Shown: positions 22,501 to 34,900 of the stretch, piece by piece
Position numbering within the stretch: position 1 is the first letter of the stretch
How the letters are laid out: the number at the start of each line of letters is the position of its first letter
From: Struthidea cinerea
Taxonomy: Eukaryota; Chordata; Aves; Passeriformes; Corcoracidae
Length of the DNA stretch: 64,000 bases
Assembly: GCA_013397865.1 (NCBI GenBank)
Contig: VZTI01005557.1
Coordinates: 304,662-368,661, forward strand
Reading direction: 5' to 3'
The notes under the pieces: model-generated
What the model was told of the DNA's origin: nothing
What the model saw: only the letters and a program-made list of their open reading frames with translations
Databases searched by the model: none
Position numbers and translations under genes: made by a program

Positions 22501-24769
22501 CCTAGGCCAAACCACCAGTGACAGGAACAGCACACAATTTTACTGAAGTGTGGTTTTTCTGGGCTTTTGTCATACCTGCAGTGTATTGGCATCTCTGCAG
22601 TGAGAGAGGATCAGGTCTCTTAAAAGAGGGACCTGCCCTGTGAGGATGCTCCACGTGTTTTCTGTCCTTCTGTCACCTCTCCTTAGGTCTTGGGTGAATG
22701 ACAACCTGTGTGGTACCTATTTCCAGTACTGGCTGGGGAACAAACTTCATCAAACACACTTTTATCCCCAAGCTGTCAGTTTTCAACCTGAGCTTTATTA
22801 AACAGAATTGTAAGCAATTTTAATTGTCATCACTAACACAGACAAAATCACATTTAAATCCGAGGACCTGCTGTTAAGTTTTATCCTCAAAACCTTTTAA
22901 GGAGTCCATGCCTAACATCACTTTGGTCGTCTGGCCCCTACATCCACCACGCCCTTCTTTTTTTCACGTTTCTGGTTTGCTGTTGACCTCCTCTCGTTTC
23001 GTAATAGGACTGTAAGAGTGTGAACCCCGCAGCTGCACTCGCGGGTGGCTGCTGCTCTCTCCGTTGCTCTGCCGGGGTGCCAGACTGTTCCCAGGAGCAG
23101 AGGGATGCTGTCTCACCCGCTGGAGAGGCTGCCCCGTCTCTCAGCACATTTCCTGTTGCTGGGGATTGGAAAAGCTGCTTGCTCTGGTAGCAGATGGCCG
23201 CCTCTCCACCCATCCTCTCAGGTACGGGGAGGCAGCCAAAACCCGGCTTAAAAGAGCAAAGCCTAACCTGTTCAAAGGAGAACAGAAAGGAACATTTTTT
23301 CAAACAGCTTAATGAAGCACTTGTTAAGGACTGCCAGGGACAGATTTCCATTCTACACAGGATATTCATTAGGAAAGTAAACACCCTCCAGCACCATTTG
23401 TAGGAACAAAGCAGCTTGCATTTTCTAACGAGGTGTTAATTTAATGAAGGAGGGGACGGGCAGAGGAGCAGGAGGCAGCTACCGAGCGACAGCCACCTCT
23501 TCCTGGGAGGAGGGGGCAGCTGTGCCGGCCTGCTTTGCCGTGTGGCGGGGGAGGGTGGGTGCTGTGCACCGCACACAGGCACGATGTGCAGCTTGTTGGC
23601 CGACACGTGCAGCTCAAAGCGGGGCTCCCCAGAGCCAAGAATCTCAGCTGAACAACCAGGTCCCCTCAAGGCGATGGTTTCAGGGTAACCTTGTGGGCAC
23701 TTTTTTCCCAGGCACAAAGATTGATAGGATGTAGCTGCAGGGGGAGCCTCCCCTTTGCCGCCCCTGGGCAGGAACCCAGAAACCCATTTGAGTGGGGGCC
23801 ATGCTCCTGCTCTGTGCCCTGCTTCAGGGCCTGGAGTCTTGAGACTTCCCCAATCTGCTCTCAGGGTCCCTGATGCTTATTGTGACCGCAGGGCAGGGTA
23901 AAGTAGCAGGTACTTGGGTGTCGAAAGAGCCAGATATTTATTTGTTTCACAAGGAAAAAAAAATCCTGTGGAAGGTTTTCACATTTTTTCTACTTAAAAT
24001 GAAACCAAACATTCTGACTAATTTCCTTTCTGTGGAAAATTGTCCTTCTGAAGCTGATCCCACGCACAGACACTCACGAAATGTCACAGCTTCTTGCAAA
24101 ATAGAAGCGTGACAGATCAGCCACCTCTGCTCTGGTTAGGATATCCATGGATTTGTGACTCACTGGCCAGAAAGAGCTGGTGCTGGGCTAAGGTGTGTTC
24201 AGCAGCAGGTCATCCCGAGTGAGGCACAGCTCTGGGGTCACAGGAGGGGGATGGAGCGTCCCAGCTGGCTTTTCTGGAGAGGTGAGAAACACCCGGAACA
24301 CTTTGCCCGGCTGCTGCTGGGGGGTGAAGGTAACGTGTGTGCTCCCAGGATTAGCCAGGTGTCACCGAGGGAGGGCTGGGAGGTGAGGGCGAGTTTTTCT
24401 GCATCTCATGCCAGGACTTTAGCCTCAAGCTTATCCCTTATTTTCATACGTGCGTGTAATTCCCACCAGGGAATTTCTACCGGAGCATCCAACCAGCACA
24501 GTCGCTCCCCATGGGGGCAGGGCCAAAGCCAACCTGCCCTCCCAGCTCCAGGAGAATGGGAATGACTGTGGAGCTTGGCTGGGGAACGAGGTTTAGGAGT
24601 TGGAGGGAAAGCACATGACATGAGGCCAAGTCTCATTTAAGATCCTGCCCTGTTTTCTGATCAGAGCACACAGCACACGGGAGAGGAGAGCAGGAATAAG
24701 GCCACAGGAGAAGTTCTGGCCATGAACCCATGCAATCACTGGGAACGCTGGCACAAATGAGGTCATTTC
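19546..24769. other. Unique intergenic DNA
   Basis: No gene supported. A 164-codon frame at 21,340-21,834 is hydrophobic but matches no family I know and has no visible promoter or exon context. GC-rich sequence with scattered CpGs lies at about 23,025-23,130 and 23,440-23,640. Confidence 0.5.
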
Positions 24770-25020
24770 TCATGTTTATATTTCTGCATGCATTGTACAA
24801 TCCCCGTTCCTCCTCCTTGTGTCACTGAGATGTGAAGAGAATTTCCTGCGCACGTTTGGCATTGTTGTGGCAGGGCTTTTGTGAGCATAAACCACTTCAA
24901 GCGGCGAGGAGGAACAATACTCTGTTCTGGTGGCAAAAATACAAAGTTGGGAAAACTCCCACTCCCTCAAATCATTTTCCTTCTGGCTGTCTGCTGAATA
25001 TTTTATTCGCAGATTAGGAG
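24770..25020. other. Candidate conserved non-coding block
   Basis: Unique sequence of mixed composition with several CpGs and a SOX-type AACAATA at 24,913-24,919. It is neither repeat-like nor coding-like. Confidence 0.25.
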
Positions 25021-26039
25021 GAGAAGTGGCCACACTGAGCAGCTGCTGACACGTTCCAGCACTCTCAGGATGCTGAGGTCGGCTCTCCAGCGCCGTAAAT
25101 CAGCCCGGCTTCGCTGCAGTCTGGCCGTGCTGTGGCAGCTGGGGAGGGGGCTTGGGGAGAGCCCACGTGGAGCCCTCCTTTCCCAATGCACTGTAGGTTT
25201 TCTGTCAGACCTCGAAGCAAAAAGCCCATTGGAAGGGTGAGTGTTCACCCTGCAGTCTCTCACCTTTGGGTGAGGCTCACTCGCCATAGTGGGACAAGCT
25301 GGTTATAGGCATCCCCTTAGGCTTTGGGATCCTGTGAAATAGAAACTGTGTAATTCTTTGGCTAGGGAATAAAAAGTGCTGGTTTGCACTGGGAGTGAAG
25401 GGTGGTGGGACACGTTCAGCCACGGGGTCCTTGTCAGTGGGCCAGGTTCCGAGTGATGCAAAATGACTCAATATTCCACCAGAGTCCAATTAAAAGCAGA
25501 TGTGCAAGTGGAGGTCATCTCCTGCCCACCCCCTCATCCTGCCCCCAGCATCTGCCTCAGCTCTGACATGGTGGCTTAGGGCAGCAGAGCTTTCCTGAAG
25601 GTGGGTAATAAAGCCATTCCAGAGCAGTCTCCCAAGCCCCAGGCCAGAGGACAGCTGTGGAAAGGCAGGGCTGAGGCTTGGGGAGACAGAGCCATCCCTG
25701 AGAGCAGCCCCGAGGCTGCTGTGATGGGCACAGCTCCCCTTGCCCGCCGCTCCCTGGCAGCACATCCAGAACCCAACTTTGCCGATGTCCCACCTGGGCA
25801 GGGCAGCTGCCACCAGTGAGGGGACAGGCATGGGGCAGTGCCATGGTCCAGCAGCCAGACCTGAAAGAAGTGGTGGTGCCCCAGACACTGTGGTAACACC
25901 CCTCTTCCAAAATTACACTTGGAAGAGGCTTCAGAGTGCAAAAAAACAACAGAGAAAGAAAAAAACCTGAACAAAAAGCCAACCCTCATGTAAACCCCAG
26001 GGCTGGAGGAATAAAAGTGCCAGAAAACATTTCTATTGG
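25021..26039. other. GC-rich unique intergenic DNA
   Basis: Contains most of the longest open frame of the window (239 codons, minus strand, 25,576-26,295). Its low-complexity Pro/Gly/Ser/Trp-rich content follows from GC-rich DNA, and no domain is recognisable. Confidence 0.5.
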
Positions 26040-26215
26040 GCTCCCTTGATATCAACACAGATGAAATGGATCCCCATGCTTCCCTCCAAACCGCAGGCTC
26101 TAAAGTGGATTCCAAATCCCATCCCCACTTTAATTTAAGGGCCTCCCAATTAGACTGTTGGATGCCTTTCAAAGCTTTGTATAAATTGGAGATTATGCAT
26201 CCAGCAGCAGAGGCT
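26040..26215. other. Candidate conserved non-coding block
   Basis: A short AT-rich unique stretch with homeodomain-like CAATTAGA and octamer-like ATTATGCAT set between GC-rich flanks. Confidence 0.25.
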
Positions 26216-26643
26216 TGTCTCCTCTCGGAGCAGCCACCGGCCGGAGCACGCTGCCCAGGCTGCCCCGGATTCTGGCAGGGAAATTTGGGGGCCAAACGTG
26301 GTGTCCGTGTGGCCCATGGAGGGCAGCTCCAGCCCTGCTGCCTCAGGACAGGTTTCTGCTCATGCCGTTTGGTGTTAGAAATCCCTCAGTGCTGCTGCTG
26401 GGGGGCTGGAAGTGGCAGGGCTGTGGGAGCGAGATGTTCTCCGGTGCACTGACTGAAGTGGAAAAACCTCAGGAGAGGGGAAAAAAAATGCTTTTAGGTT
26501 GATTTGAAATGTTTTTGCTGTTCTTCCTCTTCCCTCCTCCCCCAAACCAGCAATCAAAAAAGAAAAAACCTCATTACAGAACATGGCACAAATTCAAATA
26601 GTTTTGGTCATGCTGTATTTTTCACAGTTGGTTTTAAAGACTT

Positions 26644-26673
26644 TTGTTGTTGTTGTTGTTGTTGTTGTTGTTG
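26644..26673. repeat. (TTG)10 microsatellite
   Basis: Ten uninterrupted TTG units. Confidence 0.95.
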
Positions 26674-28029
26674 CCCAGAACAAGGATCCTCCTGTATTTT
26701 CGTAAGAAATAATACTGTCCTAGGTGGTGGAATCTTTTAGTGGGAGAAGGAAGAACTAGAGTTTTTTCATTCCTGTGTGAACCTCAAATGTCTCCTTCTG
26801 TCCCACTTGCATCCCCTCTCCCATCTGCTCCAGGGGCTGCTCCCACTCCAGGAGCTTACGGGTGATTGTTGTCTCCAGGACTGAGCTGTCCCGTGTGTGG
26901 TGGGGACACGGGGAGATGTCCCTGTGGGATGTGGGGGAAGAGAGCTATGGGCACAGCCACCTTCCTGCAAGTGCTGGGTGGGAGACCAGTGAATGACTCC
27001 TTTTTCCAAGGGTCCCACAGGATGGCTGGAAAATCCTTAAGGTGGCAGGTGAAGCTGGGAGGCTGCTGTGGTCTTGCATTTCTCCTGTTGCTCACCAGTT
27101 CTGTCACTTCCCACCTGCATTCCCCATCCTGTGCAGCTACTGGACTGTCAGATCCGAACAGACTCTGGGTTCCTGTCCCAGTCTGCTTGGAGATCAGGAG
27201 CTGCCACTCAGAGTACTTTGGATTTCCAAATAAATGAACCAAACCAGCTGGAGATAGACCATTTTACTAAGCTTCGTATTGGTGGAAGCGTGAGTGTTGT
27301 CCTAACTTTAAATATCTGCCATCAGGCTGCTGAGCCCCAGCTCAGTCTTACTGGGCCAGCTCATTGCACTGGCACTAACTGGCTTCAGTGAGTGGATTAT
27401 TTTAATAATCAATGATTAAATGACCAAGGGGTAGGGAAGTAGTTTGCTTGGGCTTTTCCACATCAGTTTAGGTCTGGACTTCCTGAGGAGCTCGAGCTGC
27501 AGGGAGTCCTGAGCCTGGTTCTGTCACTCAGCAGATTCCTCACTTTTTGGACCAGCTGATTGGTGCCAAATACAGGATTTGATTTTTTTTTTTTTTTCAT
27601 CTCTTTAAAGTCATTTTTCATGGTCAAATGCCCTATTTGGCATAGTTCAAATTAGGACAGTCTTTGTTTTTGGCAGCGGAGTGGAGCACTTACAGGACGG
27701 CTGATTTGCAGCTACCACTAATGCCAACTGCTTCAAACTACTGAGCCTTGAGTGAGGCATGGAGGGCCCGACTGAGTTCGGAGTTCTTTTTTTCTTATGC
27801 ACAGGCATGTCCCATTTTTATCATCTTCCCTTTAAACGTGAGAATTCATCTTTAAAAAAACCAACAGGCAGGAAAAAAAAAATTGCAGAACCCAAAGGAT
27901 AAATTTGTGTCTCTTTTAATGTAAAAACCACGACGTCACCATCAAACTGTCAAATTATCCTCGGTTTAATTTCTATATAAAATTTAAAACTTTCTGCAGA
28001 CAGCCAATAAACCTCAAGGTGATAGGACT
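26674..28029. other. Unique intergenic DNA
   Basis: No gene recognised. A T-run lies at about 27,580-27,598. Confidence 0.5.
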
Positions 28030-28100
28030 TGTTTCTGCTTCCATTGAAGTTGGTGGCAAACCTCCCATTTATTTTGGTGTGTAGGATCAAACCCCCAGCA
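28030..28100 (-). repeat. Possible ancient amniote interspersed repeat fragment
   Basis: On the minus strand this holds GGTTTGCCACCAACTTCAAT followed by GGAAGCAG, like the repeat phrase (cattgacttcaatgggagcagg) common in turtles, crocodiles and birds. It is short and diverged, so the call is tentative. Confidence 0.35.
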
Positions 28101-28216
28101 CATAAATAATCCGGCACTGAAGGTGCTCTATGATTCTTCTGTCCATATCTTTCCCTTCCTCTCTGAAAACTTCTGAGGCTGGGCCCAACATTGATCTCAT
28201 GCACAGGCTGGGAGCA

Positions 28217-28260
28217 TCTTTCTTTCTTTCTTTCCCTTTTTTTTTTTCCCCCCTTCTTTT
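28217..28260. repeat. (TTTC)n and pyrimidine tract
   Basis: TTTC units followed by T- and C-runs, about 44 bases of pure pyrimidine apart from short breaks. Confidence 0.85.
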
Positions 28261-28868
28261 CTTTGTGGGTTTTGATCTCTCCCTTTGAAATGGAAGCAGA
28301 TTCCCTGCAGGGTGCTCTGTGATCATTTGTTGGGTGTAGTCGCATGCTTTCACTTCTTGCTGTAGGTGAAATGGCTCATGTGCAAGGATATTAACTCTCT
28401 GCTAGGCGGGAGCAACACGCTGCATTCCTTCTGTTTTCCTGGATGCTTAACAGAGGAGGCAGCTCCCCTCCAGCCCCATAAAGCCTCGGTGTGTGCCTGG
28501 AGTCGTGCAGAGCTGTGGGAGTGCAAGATATGTGAGAGGAGCTGTTTCAGGGAGAGCCAGATCATGGACAGACCCATGCGTGCAGTTAGCCTGGGATAGC
28601 TGTGCTGAATAAAAGGTATCACCTCTTCCTGTAAATTCATGCCCAGTCTAAAGCTTGTTGTCTATTATGATCTACCGCTGTAGGAGAAAATGTCATTTCC
28701 CCTTGGTTTCACTGGAATGACGTGTTGGAGAGGGTAGTTGAGGAGGGAAATTGCAGTGATGGGGGAAAAAAAGTCTGTTTTAACAGGAGAGCTCTGGTTA
28801 GGCCCAGCCCAGAGAAGTATGTAAGAATGTGCTTGTGATTTGCTTCCAACAAAATTTTTAAGGCTATA

Positions 28869-28930
28869 CTTAACTATAAGCATGAGTATCTCATTGCTTA
28901 AGGTTAAGCACGTGCTGAAATACTCATCTG
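28869..28930. repeat. Ancient amniote hairpin repeat fragment
   Basis: CTTAACTATAAGC (28,869-28,881) and GCTTAAGGTTAAG (28,896-28,908) form an imperfect hairpin, followed by CACGTGCTGAAATACT. The order resembles the TTAAGCACGTGCTTAAGT repeat phrase widespread in reptiles and birds. I cannot name its family with certainty. Confidence 0.45.
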
Positions 28931-29535
28931 GAGGTAAGCCCTGGCTGGCAAGGCTGGAAGAAACAGAGATCACATAATCAACCTCCAAAGCAAGAGCCTA
29001 ATCCTACCCAGTCAGCTATTCTGGGGGAGTTTCCAGGAAGGCAAAGAGGTTGCAGGAGGTGGATCTGCGTCTCTGATCTTACAAATTTCCTGGCAGGTGC
29101 AAAAGCGACTGCTCTGAACAATACCAGAGGTGTTTGCAGGATTGGCCTAAGGCTTTGTCTGCAGCAGCAGATGAGGTTAACAGGCTATTTAAAACAAACA
29201 AACAGCCCCACCTCCCTCCAAAAATTTCACAAAGATGGCCCCTGTGGTTGTGGTGTGATTTTAAAAGATTTAAGCTCTGAAACTGTTCCTATAGCTCTAG
29301 AAAAAAATCAGTCTTCTCTCCTTTGCCTCAGTCAATTTTGTAAATTCATATCCCAAAGTCACATCTGTATTAGGGAGTCAGTCTGGGCATCTCTTCTTAC
29401 ACCCTCACATCTTGGATTTTCATTATTTTTTTTTTTTAAATACCAAGTGATGCTAAGCAGTTCTTCTTTAAATGATGTTTACTTATTTAGTAGGAATTTT
29501 AACAGGAAAATTTTCAAATAATTGCGCTTAAAGAA

Positions 29536-29612
29536 TGTGTGTGTGTATGTGTGATGGGGTAAACTATGCTCTTTACTCCTGAAAAAATGTATGTGTACAC
29601 ACATGCACACAT
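29536..29612. repeat. TG and CA alternating tracts facing each other
   Basis: A TG tract at 29,536-29,553 and a mixed TG/ACAC tract at 29,588-29,612 are roughly inverted copies, about 35 bases apart. Confidence 0.6.
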
Positions 29613-31195
29613 CAACAAGGAAGAAACGGAAAGGAAAGGCATTTGCTTAGGGATATGGAACACAAAACTGGTTTTATTTTACACCCTTGGAGAATGTTAC
29701 AACAACAATGAATGTGGTGCCATCTCTCACCATCTGTGAAATACAGGATGGTGTTTACAGCAAGCAGAGAGAGAGGCAAACACAAAAGGAGAGAACACAA
29801 GACCAGGGTGGCCACGCTCTGCTGGGGCCTCAGGGAGGGGCTTTGGGCAGCTGGAGAAGGAGCTTTGGGCACTCCAGGCTCCGTCCAGACCGGGCTGAAG
29901 GTCCTGCTTTCATTGCTTCTGGCAAAGGCACTGTTGATGAAGCCACTGGATTTCTTCTATCTAGTGGAGACGTGAAGGAGGTGATTGAAGTGTTTCCAGG
30001 TGTTTCTGGCTTCAGAGAATGCTCGGGAGGGTTTTTGGTGCGCAGTGGTTTGTGCTCTGCGCTCGGGGTCTGCCAGCAGTCGCTGCCCTCCCGGGCAGCC
30101 TGCGCAGCCCCTGGTCTGTGCTGCAGCACCACAGCCCTGGGACAGCCGGGACAGCCTGGCCACCCCACAGCGACAGCAGCAGCACTCCCAGCACCCGAGG
30201 CTTAGCTGCCAAAGTGCCTGGCGGCTCTAGGAATGCCCTCTGCAGTCACTGCTTCAGCCTCTGGTTTAGCTGGATGGCACTGGAGAAAACGCTGTGGTTC
30301 CCAAATCCCAGCGGTGCGTTTGGAGGCCAGGCTGGGTGTGTCCCAGGATGAAACAATCAGGTGCAATAGCACAGATGCCCAACCTGTGGCATGGATGCAC
30401 TGGTAAGGCACTGGGTGCTAGGTGGGTCCTACGCAGTGCTCCAGCAAAGACCTCGCCCTTGGATCATCATGGAGCTGACGATCCACAGAAAAAGGTAACA
30501 ACGCGCTGGAAACAATAGAAGTTATCTGCAAGTATGTTCAGGAAGGCCTGGGGCTTTCAGATGCAAATACAGAAATATATTTAACATCTTGACTTCTATT
30601 CTTTTGTCATAATACAAAGTGGAAAGACAATGTTTAGTAAATGTTTACATCTTACAAAGGGGAGTTTTGCAAATTACATTGTAGCTCTTTGGGAGGAACC
30701 AGGAAAGAGGGCAGGATGTTAACAACATAAAAAAGAATAGCAATAAAACCCACCCCTAATATTAATTGTCTAAGAGGAAATGCATCTATCTCTCATCAGG
30801 ACATTGCAGACTCTGCTTTGCATTGCTGGAAGCCTGAGAACACTAATCGTTTTTTGGCATGGAGAAGCAAGTTCTTGCATACTTGAAACATAACTCATTT
30901 ACAGTTGTTTTGATGGATGCTTAAAGCAGCACGGAGAACCCCCAGGTCCCTTCAGCTCGCGAGCAGCAGAGCTCAGACGTAGATCTGGCTCAGCTCCCTG
31001 ACGTGGGAACTGGAGGGGACTGCTCTGATTAAACACCTCCATTCTGGTTTGGTCCTGAGGTTGGCTGTGTTATGCAATGAAAATCTACCAACAGTTTTCC
31101 CTGTGAATTAATAACACACCTGAAAGGATTCTCCAAGGATTGGTTGCATGAGCAGGATGGCACGGAGCCACCACAGCAGTTCTCCAGCGAGGTGG
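29613..31195. other. Unique intergenic DNA
   Basis: No gene supported. GC-rich at 29,800-30,300, where several chance frames up to 172 codons overlap on both strands. Confidence 0.5.
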
Positions 31196-31243
31196 CAACA
31201 GCTCACGCTCCCTGAGGGTCAACAGCTCACACTCCCTGAGGGT
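31196..31243. repeat. 24-nt tandem duplication
   Basis: Two adjacent 24-nt copies starting CAACAGCTCAC and ending CTGAGGGT differ at one base (G/A). Confidence 0.9.
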
Positions 31244-33396
31244 CTGGGCCCCGGGTGGGGCAAAGGTCGATCCAGTGCTGGAGGTGAAATGAACAGGGAT
31301 GCCTAAATGCTTCAAGGCAAGCTTGGGAGGGAGGGAGGAAGAGCCCAGGGAGCTGCAACCTCGTCCTCTTCCTCCTTGAAACAGCAGCTGAGGGTCACTA
31401 AGCACTGGGTTCAGTGCAGCAATGCCACAGGACAAGGGTGATGGGGGAAAGCAAGGGCTGACCTGTAAGAATGGGCCCCCAAACTCTTGTGTGTGTATTT
31501 GTGCACAGGTCTGTGTATGGAGAGAGGTGGAACAACAGGTTTGTGGCTGCAGGGAAACCCTTCATCGCTGGCCAATGCCAGACAGGGTGTAAAAGCCTCA
31601 GCTGTTGATGTTGTTTACTCAGATGTGAGCCTTTGCCCCACGTTTCAGTTCCTCCCACACTGCTGTCCAAAGATGAGTTGGAAGATGAAGATTAGCACCA
31701 TCACACAAATTCCTGTGGAAAGTGACTTCTGCCCAGCCCCCAGCCCATTTCTCACGGTGCCCAGAAAGCAAAAACTCTGAAGCAAAGTGGTCTCCACGGG
31801 CAGTTTTTCTAAGTGCTGGAAACTGTTATATTTGTGTTGAACTATTTTCATTCCATTCTCAATCAAACCCTATGAAGCTGCAATGAATGACGTTTGGCTT
31901 TTTGGGAGGAAAAGGAATGAGGTTATAAAATGTAACTGTCAAGGAGTCCTGCATGGAACTCAGGTGCAGCTTTGTATGGGAAGGATGCAAAGATTTCTGC
32001 ATGACAGGTGGAAATCCACTTGTGCAGATACACAGGAATTGATGCCAAACACATCAGAGCCAAACTTTTTCTTTCACACAGGGCTACGTAAGTGCCTGTG
32101 CACCTCCTTCCTTTCAGGTGAACCAGAGACCTGCTCTCCTGCTGCTGTTATTGTCACAGCATATTCACTCCTGTTTGGCATGTACCATCCCTAGGAACCT
32201 CGGCAGAAGCACATTCCAGTAGTTTAATAACACCTAATTTCTTTTAGCCCAGTTTTCCTGCATCTCTTTCTATTCCTGCCTTTCCTTTCCCTCCTCTCCC
32301 TTCCCTTTCACCTCCAAGCATCCATTCGCCCTCTCCGTTCATGGCTGCCCAGCTCCGCCATTCCTGGTGCTGCACATCCCTCCTGACAGCTGGCACGGGA
32401 ACTGCGGGAGCCTCTTACTGCTCCACCCTCGCAGGAGGTTTTGGAGCCCTGCAGGGAGCTGCAGACTCACTGCTGGCTGACTTGGAAGGGCAGGAGAACT
32501 GCTCCAAACTTCACCTGGTAGCGAGGAAGGTACAGGATCTGCTTGGCCAAGAGGCCTTGCAGAAGACAGTTCTGGAGGGAAGGAAACCTTGGAGCAGTCA
32601 GGGCTGTGCAGGAGGCTCGGGCTGAAAGCTCTGGACCCTGCCAGTAATTAATGTAATTAATAATAGAAACAATATAAAATTCTAATAGTTCAGGGTGAAT
32701 ATTGGCTAAGATGCTCATAATCCTATAAAACCTCCTGTAGGATCTTCTGTGAACTTGAGTGAGCTCAGAGAGCCTTTTACAGCCAGAGTCTCCCACAGCA
32801 ATGCTGTGTCCTAACAAAATGGGAATGACCTGCAGGACCTTTAGCTTTTTACATCCAGGAGATTTTGTTTTCTTAAGGATCCTTTTCACAGACACTGACC
32901 AGGACTGGTCTTAGACTTGCTCATGTTGGGCTGTGATAATGCGGCAGCTGGGATAAACAACAGAAAGAGGACATTTAGGGTATCTGACTTCCAACGTGAT
33001 TAGAACTGGGAATTTTCATTTGTTTTTATTGCATCAGGACAAAATTTGCAAGATCTCCCAAACTGGCTTAAAGGCTTAAAGTAGCATTTTTAAAAGCAAC
33101 TGAATGTTTAGGTTTTGGCCTCCCTCATTTTCTGTGGGAGAATATCAAGTCAAATGTTCAGAAACATCACAGTTCTTTAGCCAAACTCCTTGTGGGTACT
33201 TGGTAGGTTTCCCTTCCCTGTTTCTAATTTGGTTTATACCCCAAAGCCAACTGGTTTTTGCTTCTCATTCTGTGGGTGGGAAAGCTTGTGAGAAGGTATT
33301 AACAGCTATGCATCCCAGGCAAGCGATTTCTTCTCTGAACTTTCCTGGATGAGAGGAGGAAATTCTTCTCCAGATCAACAGCATGTTTTCAGGCCT
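31244..33396. other. Unique intergenic DNA
   Basis: No gene or repeat recognised. AT-rich near 32,640-32,720. Confidence 0.5.
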
Positions 33397-33414
33397 TTGT
33401 TGTTGTTGTTGTTG
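33397..33414. repeat. (TTG)6 microsatellite
   Basis: Six TTG units, the second tract of this unit in the window. Confidence 0.9.
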
Positions 33415-34479
33415 TTTTGTCAGGCAGATCTGCATCAGGAAATCTGAGCACCTGGAGAAGGTTCAATTTCAGACTGAGCTTCAGGTCTCAGCTTGGACTC
33501 GGCAGATATTAATAACAGCTACAAATCTTTCATCAGCAGAGCTCTCCCGCATGTTCGTAATGCCTGAAATATTGTTTATTGCTCAGGGTCTGTGTTCTGG
33601 TTGTTCCTCTCTGTGGCACACGTACAGGATAAGTGATTCCTGCCAGCTTCAGCAGCTTTCACCTCTGCTTTGTCTCTGGTTCCCAGCTGGGGTTGGTGCC
33701 CTGGATGCTGCAGCCACCAGCCTGGGTCTGGTCCATCTGTCAGGTGTGGCCTCCAAACCCCTCCGTTGTGGTGGGGCATCAGCTGGGAGCTGCTCCTGTC
33801 AGCAACAGGAGCCTGAGCCACAAAATGAGATGGTCACGGGCAAGCTGCAGGGTCCTGGGAAAAGCCTACGAGCCACGCGCTGCTGAGGGCTCCTGACCTC
33901 CTCCAAGTCATCCCACTTTCATGTCCATGATTACTGGCTGCTCACAGGCACTTGCTGTGATCCCACCTCTTCCCACTTGATCCAAGAGGAAGAGCTACAC
34001 TTCAAAGCTCTTCTGTCTCCTCCTTTGCTGATGAGTGTGTTTTGGGAAAGGTTTTGTTTCTCCTGCAGCTGTTAGAGGGGAGCCAGTCCCTGGGCTCCGA
34101 GCCTCTCACTCCTTCCCTTACCAGGAGTGACAGCTACCTCCTAAGGAACAGGCATCTCCTTTCCAGAGGCAGAGGACAGCTGAGTCTCTGTCTGACCTTG
34201 GAGGAAAGGCTGGCTGTCAAAAAGGGATGCAAAAAGTGTGAGGATAAGATTTTCTCTTGGGGTGGAAAGGCACTGAGGAATCTCCTGTGCCAAGGTTTAG
34301 CCAAGCTCCCTCTCCCAAAGCCAGCTGGTTTCTGTCACCCTCAGAAGCCCCCAGAGATGTCCACTAAGAGCTTAATGGGCTTCACTGGCCACAGGTTTGG
34401 GTCAGTGTGGTAATTCCTGCAGCAATTCCCCAGCTGGGGAGAAATGTGTGCTCCAAACACAGCAGGGACCACATAAAAT
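33415..34479. other. Unique intergenic DNA
   Basis: No gene supported; several overlapping chance frames up to 167 codons. Confidence 0.5.
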
Positions 34480-34900
34480 AGCTCATTGTTTTTTAATCAA
34501 ATTGTACCTAGTGCTGATACCACAGTTTCTTCCTCCAAGAGAATATTGGTGATTAAAACTTTAACTACATTTCCAAAATGAAATTTGATAAAATGCTGCC
34601 TCCAATGTGTGTGGGGGAAAGCCCACACCAGCATTCAGTTTAAAGTTCAATTTAGTGCTGAGGGTTTAGGGCTGATAATGAATTTAGCAAGTTAGGCTTT
34701 GATGCTAATTATTTTAAGTATCACAGGTTCTGATTCACAAGGCAGTAATCACAGGTTGTTATTACTAACATTATTAGGTTAAGTTAAAAATTAGCTTTTA
34801 GGCTTAGAGCCTCATGTACTAATGCAGTCTGAAATGAAACACCCGTGTGATGCCTTAACAGACAGGTGAGGGAAATTAGGCTCCTTAATTAAACAACCTA
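34480..34900. other. AT-rich candidate conserved non-coding block
   Basis: About 420 bases of AT-rich unique sequence between GC-richer flanks. It has many TAATTA-, ATTA- and TTAATTAA-type cores that suit homeodomain binding, and no simple repeat. Conservation is not tested. Confidence 0.3.

Noticed and set aside
25576..26295. 239-codon open frame on the minus strand, the longest in the window
   Set aside because: It is GC-rich, low in complexity, matches no domain, overlaps other frames on both strands and crosses a candidate non-coding block; chance is the simplest reading.
29687..30205. 172-codon + strand frame
   Set aside because: Overlapped by comparable frames on the other strand in GC-rich DNA; no domain, no conserved motif.
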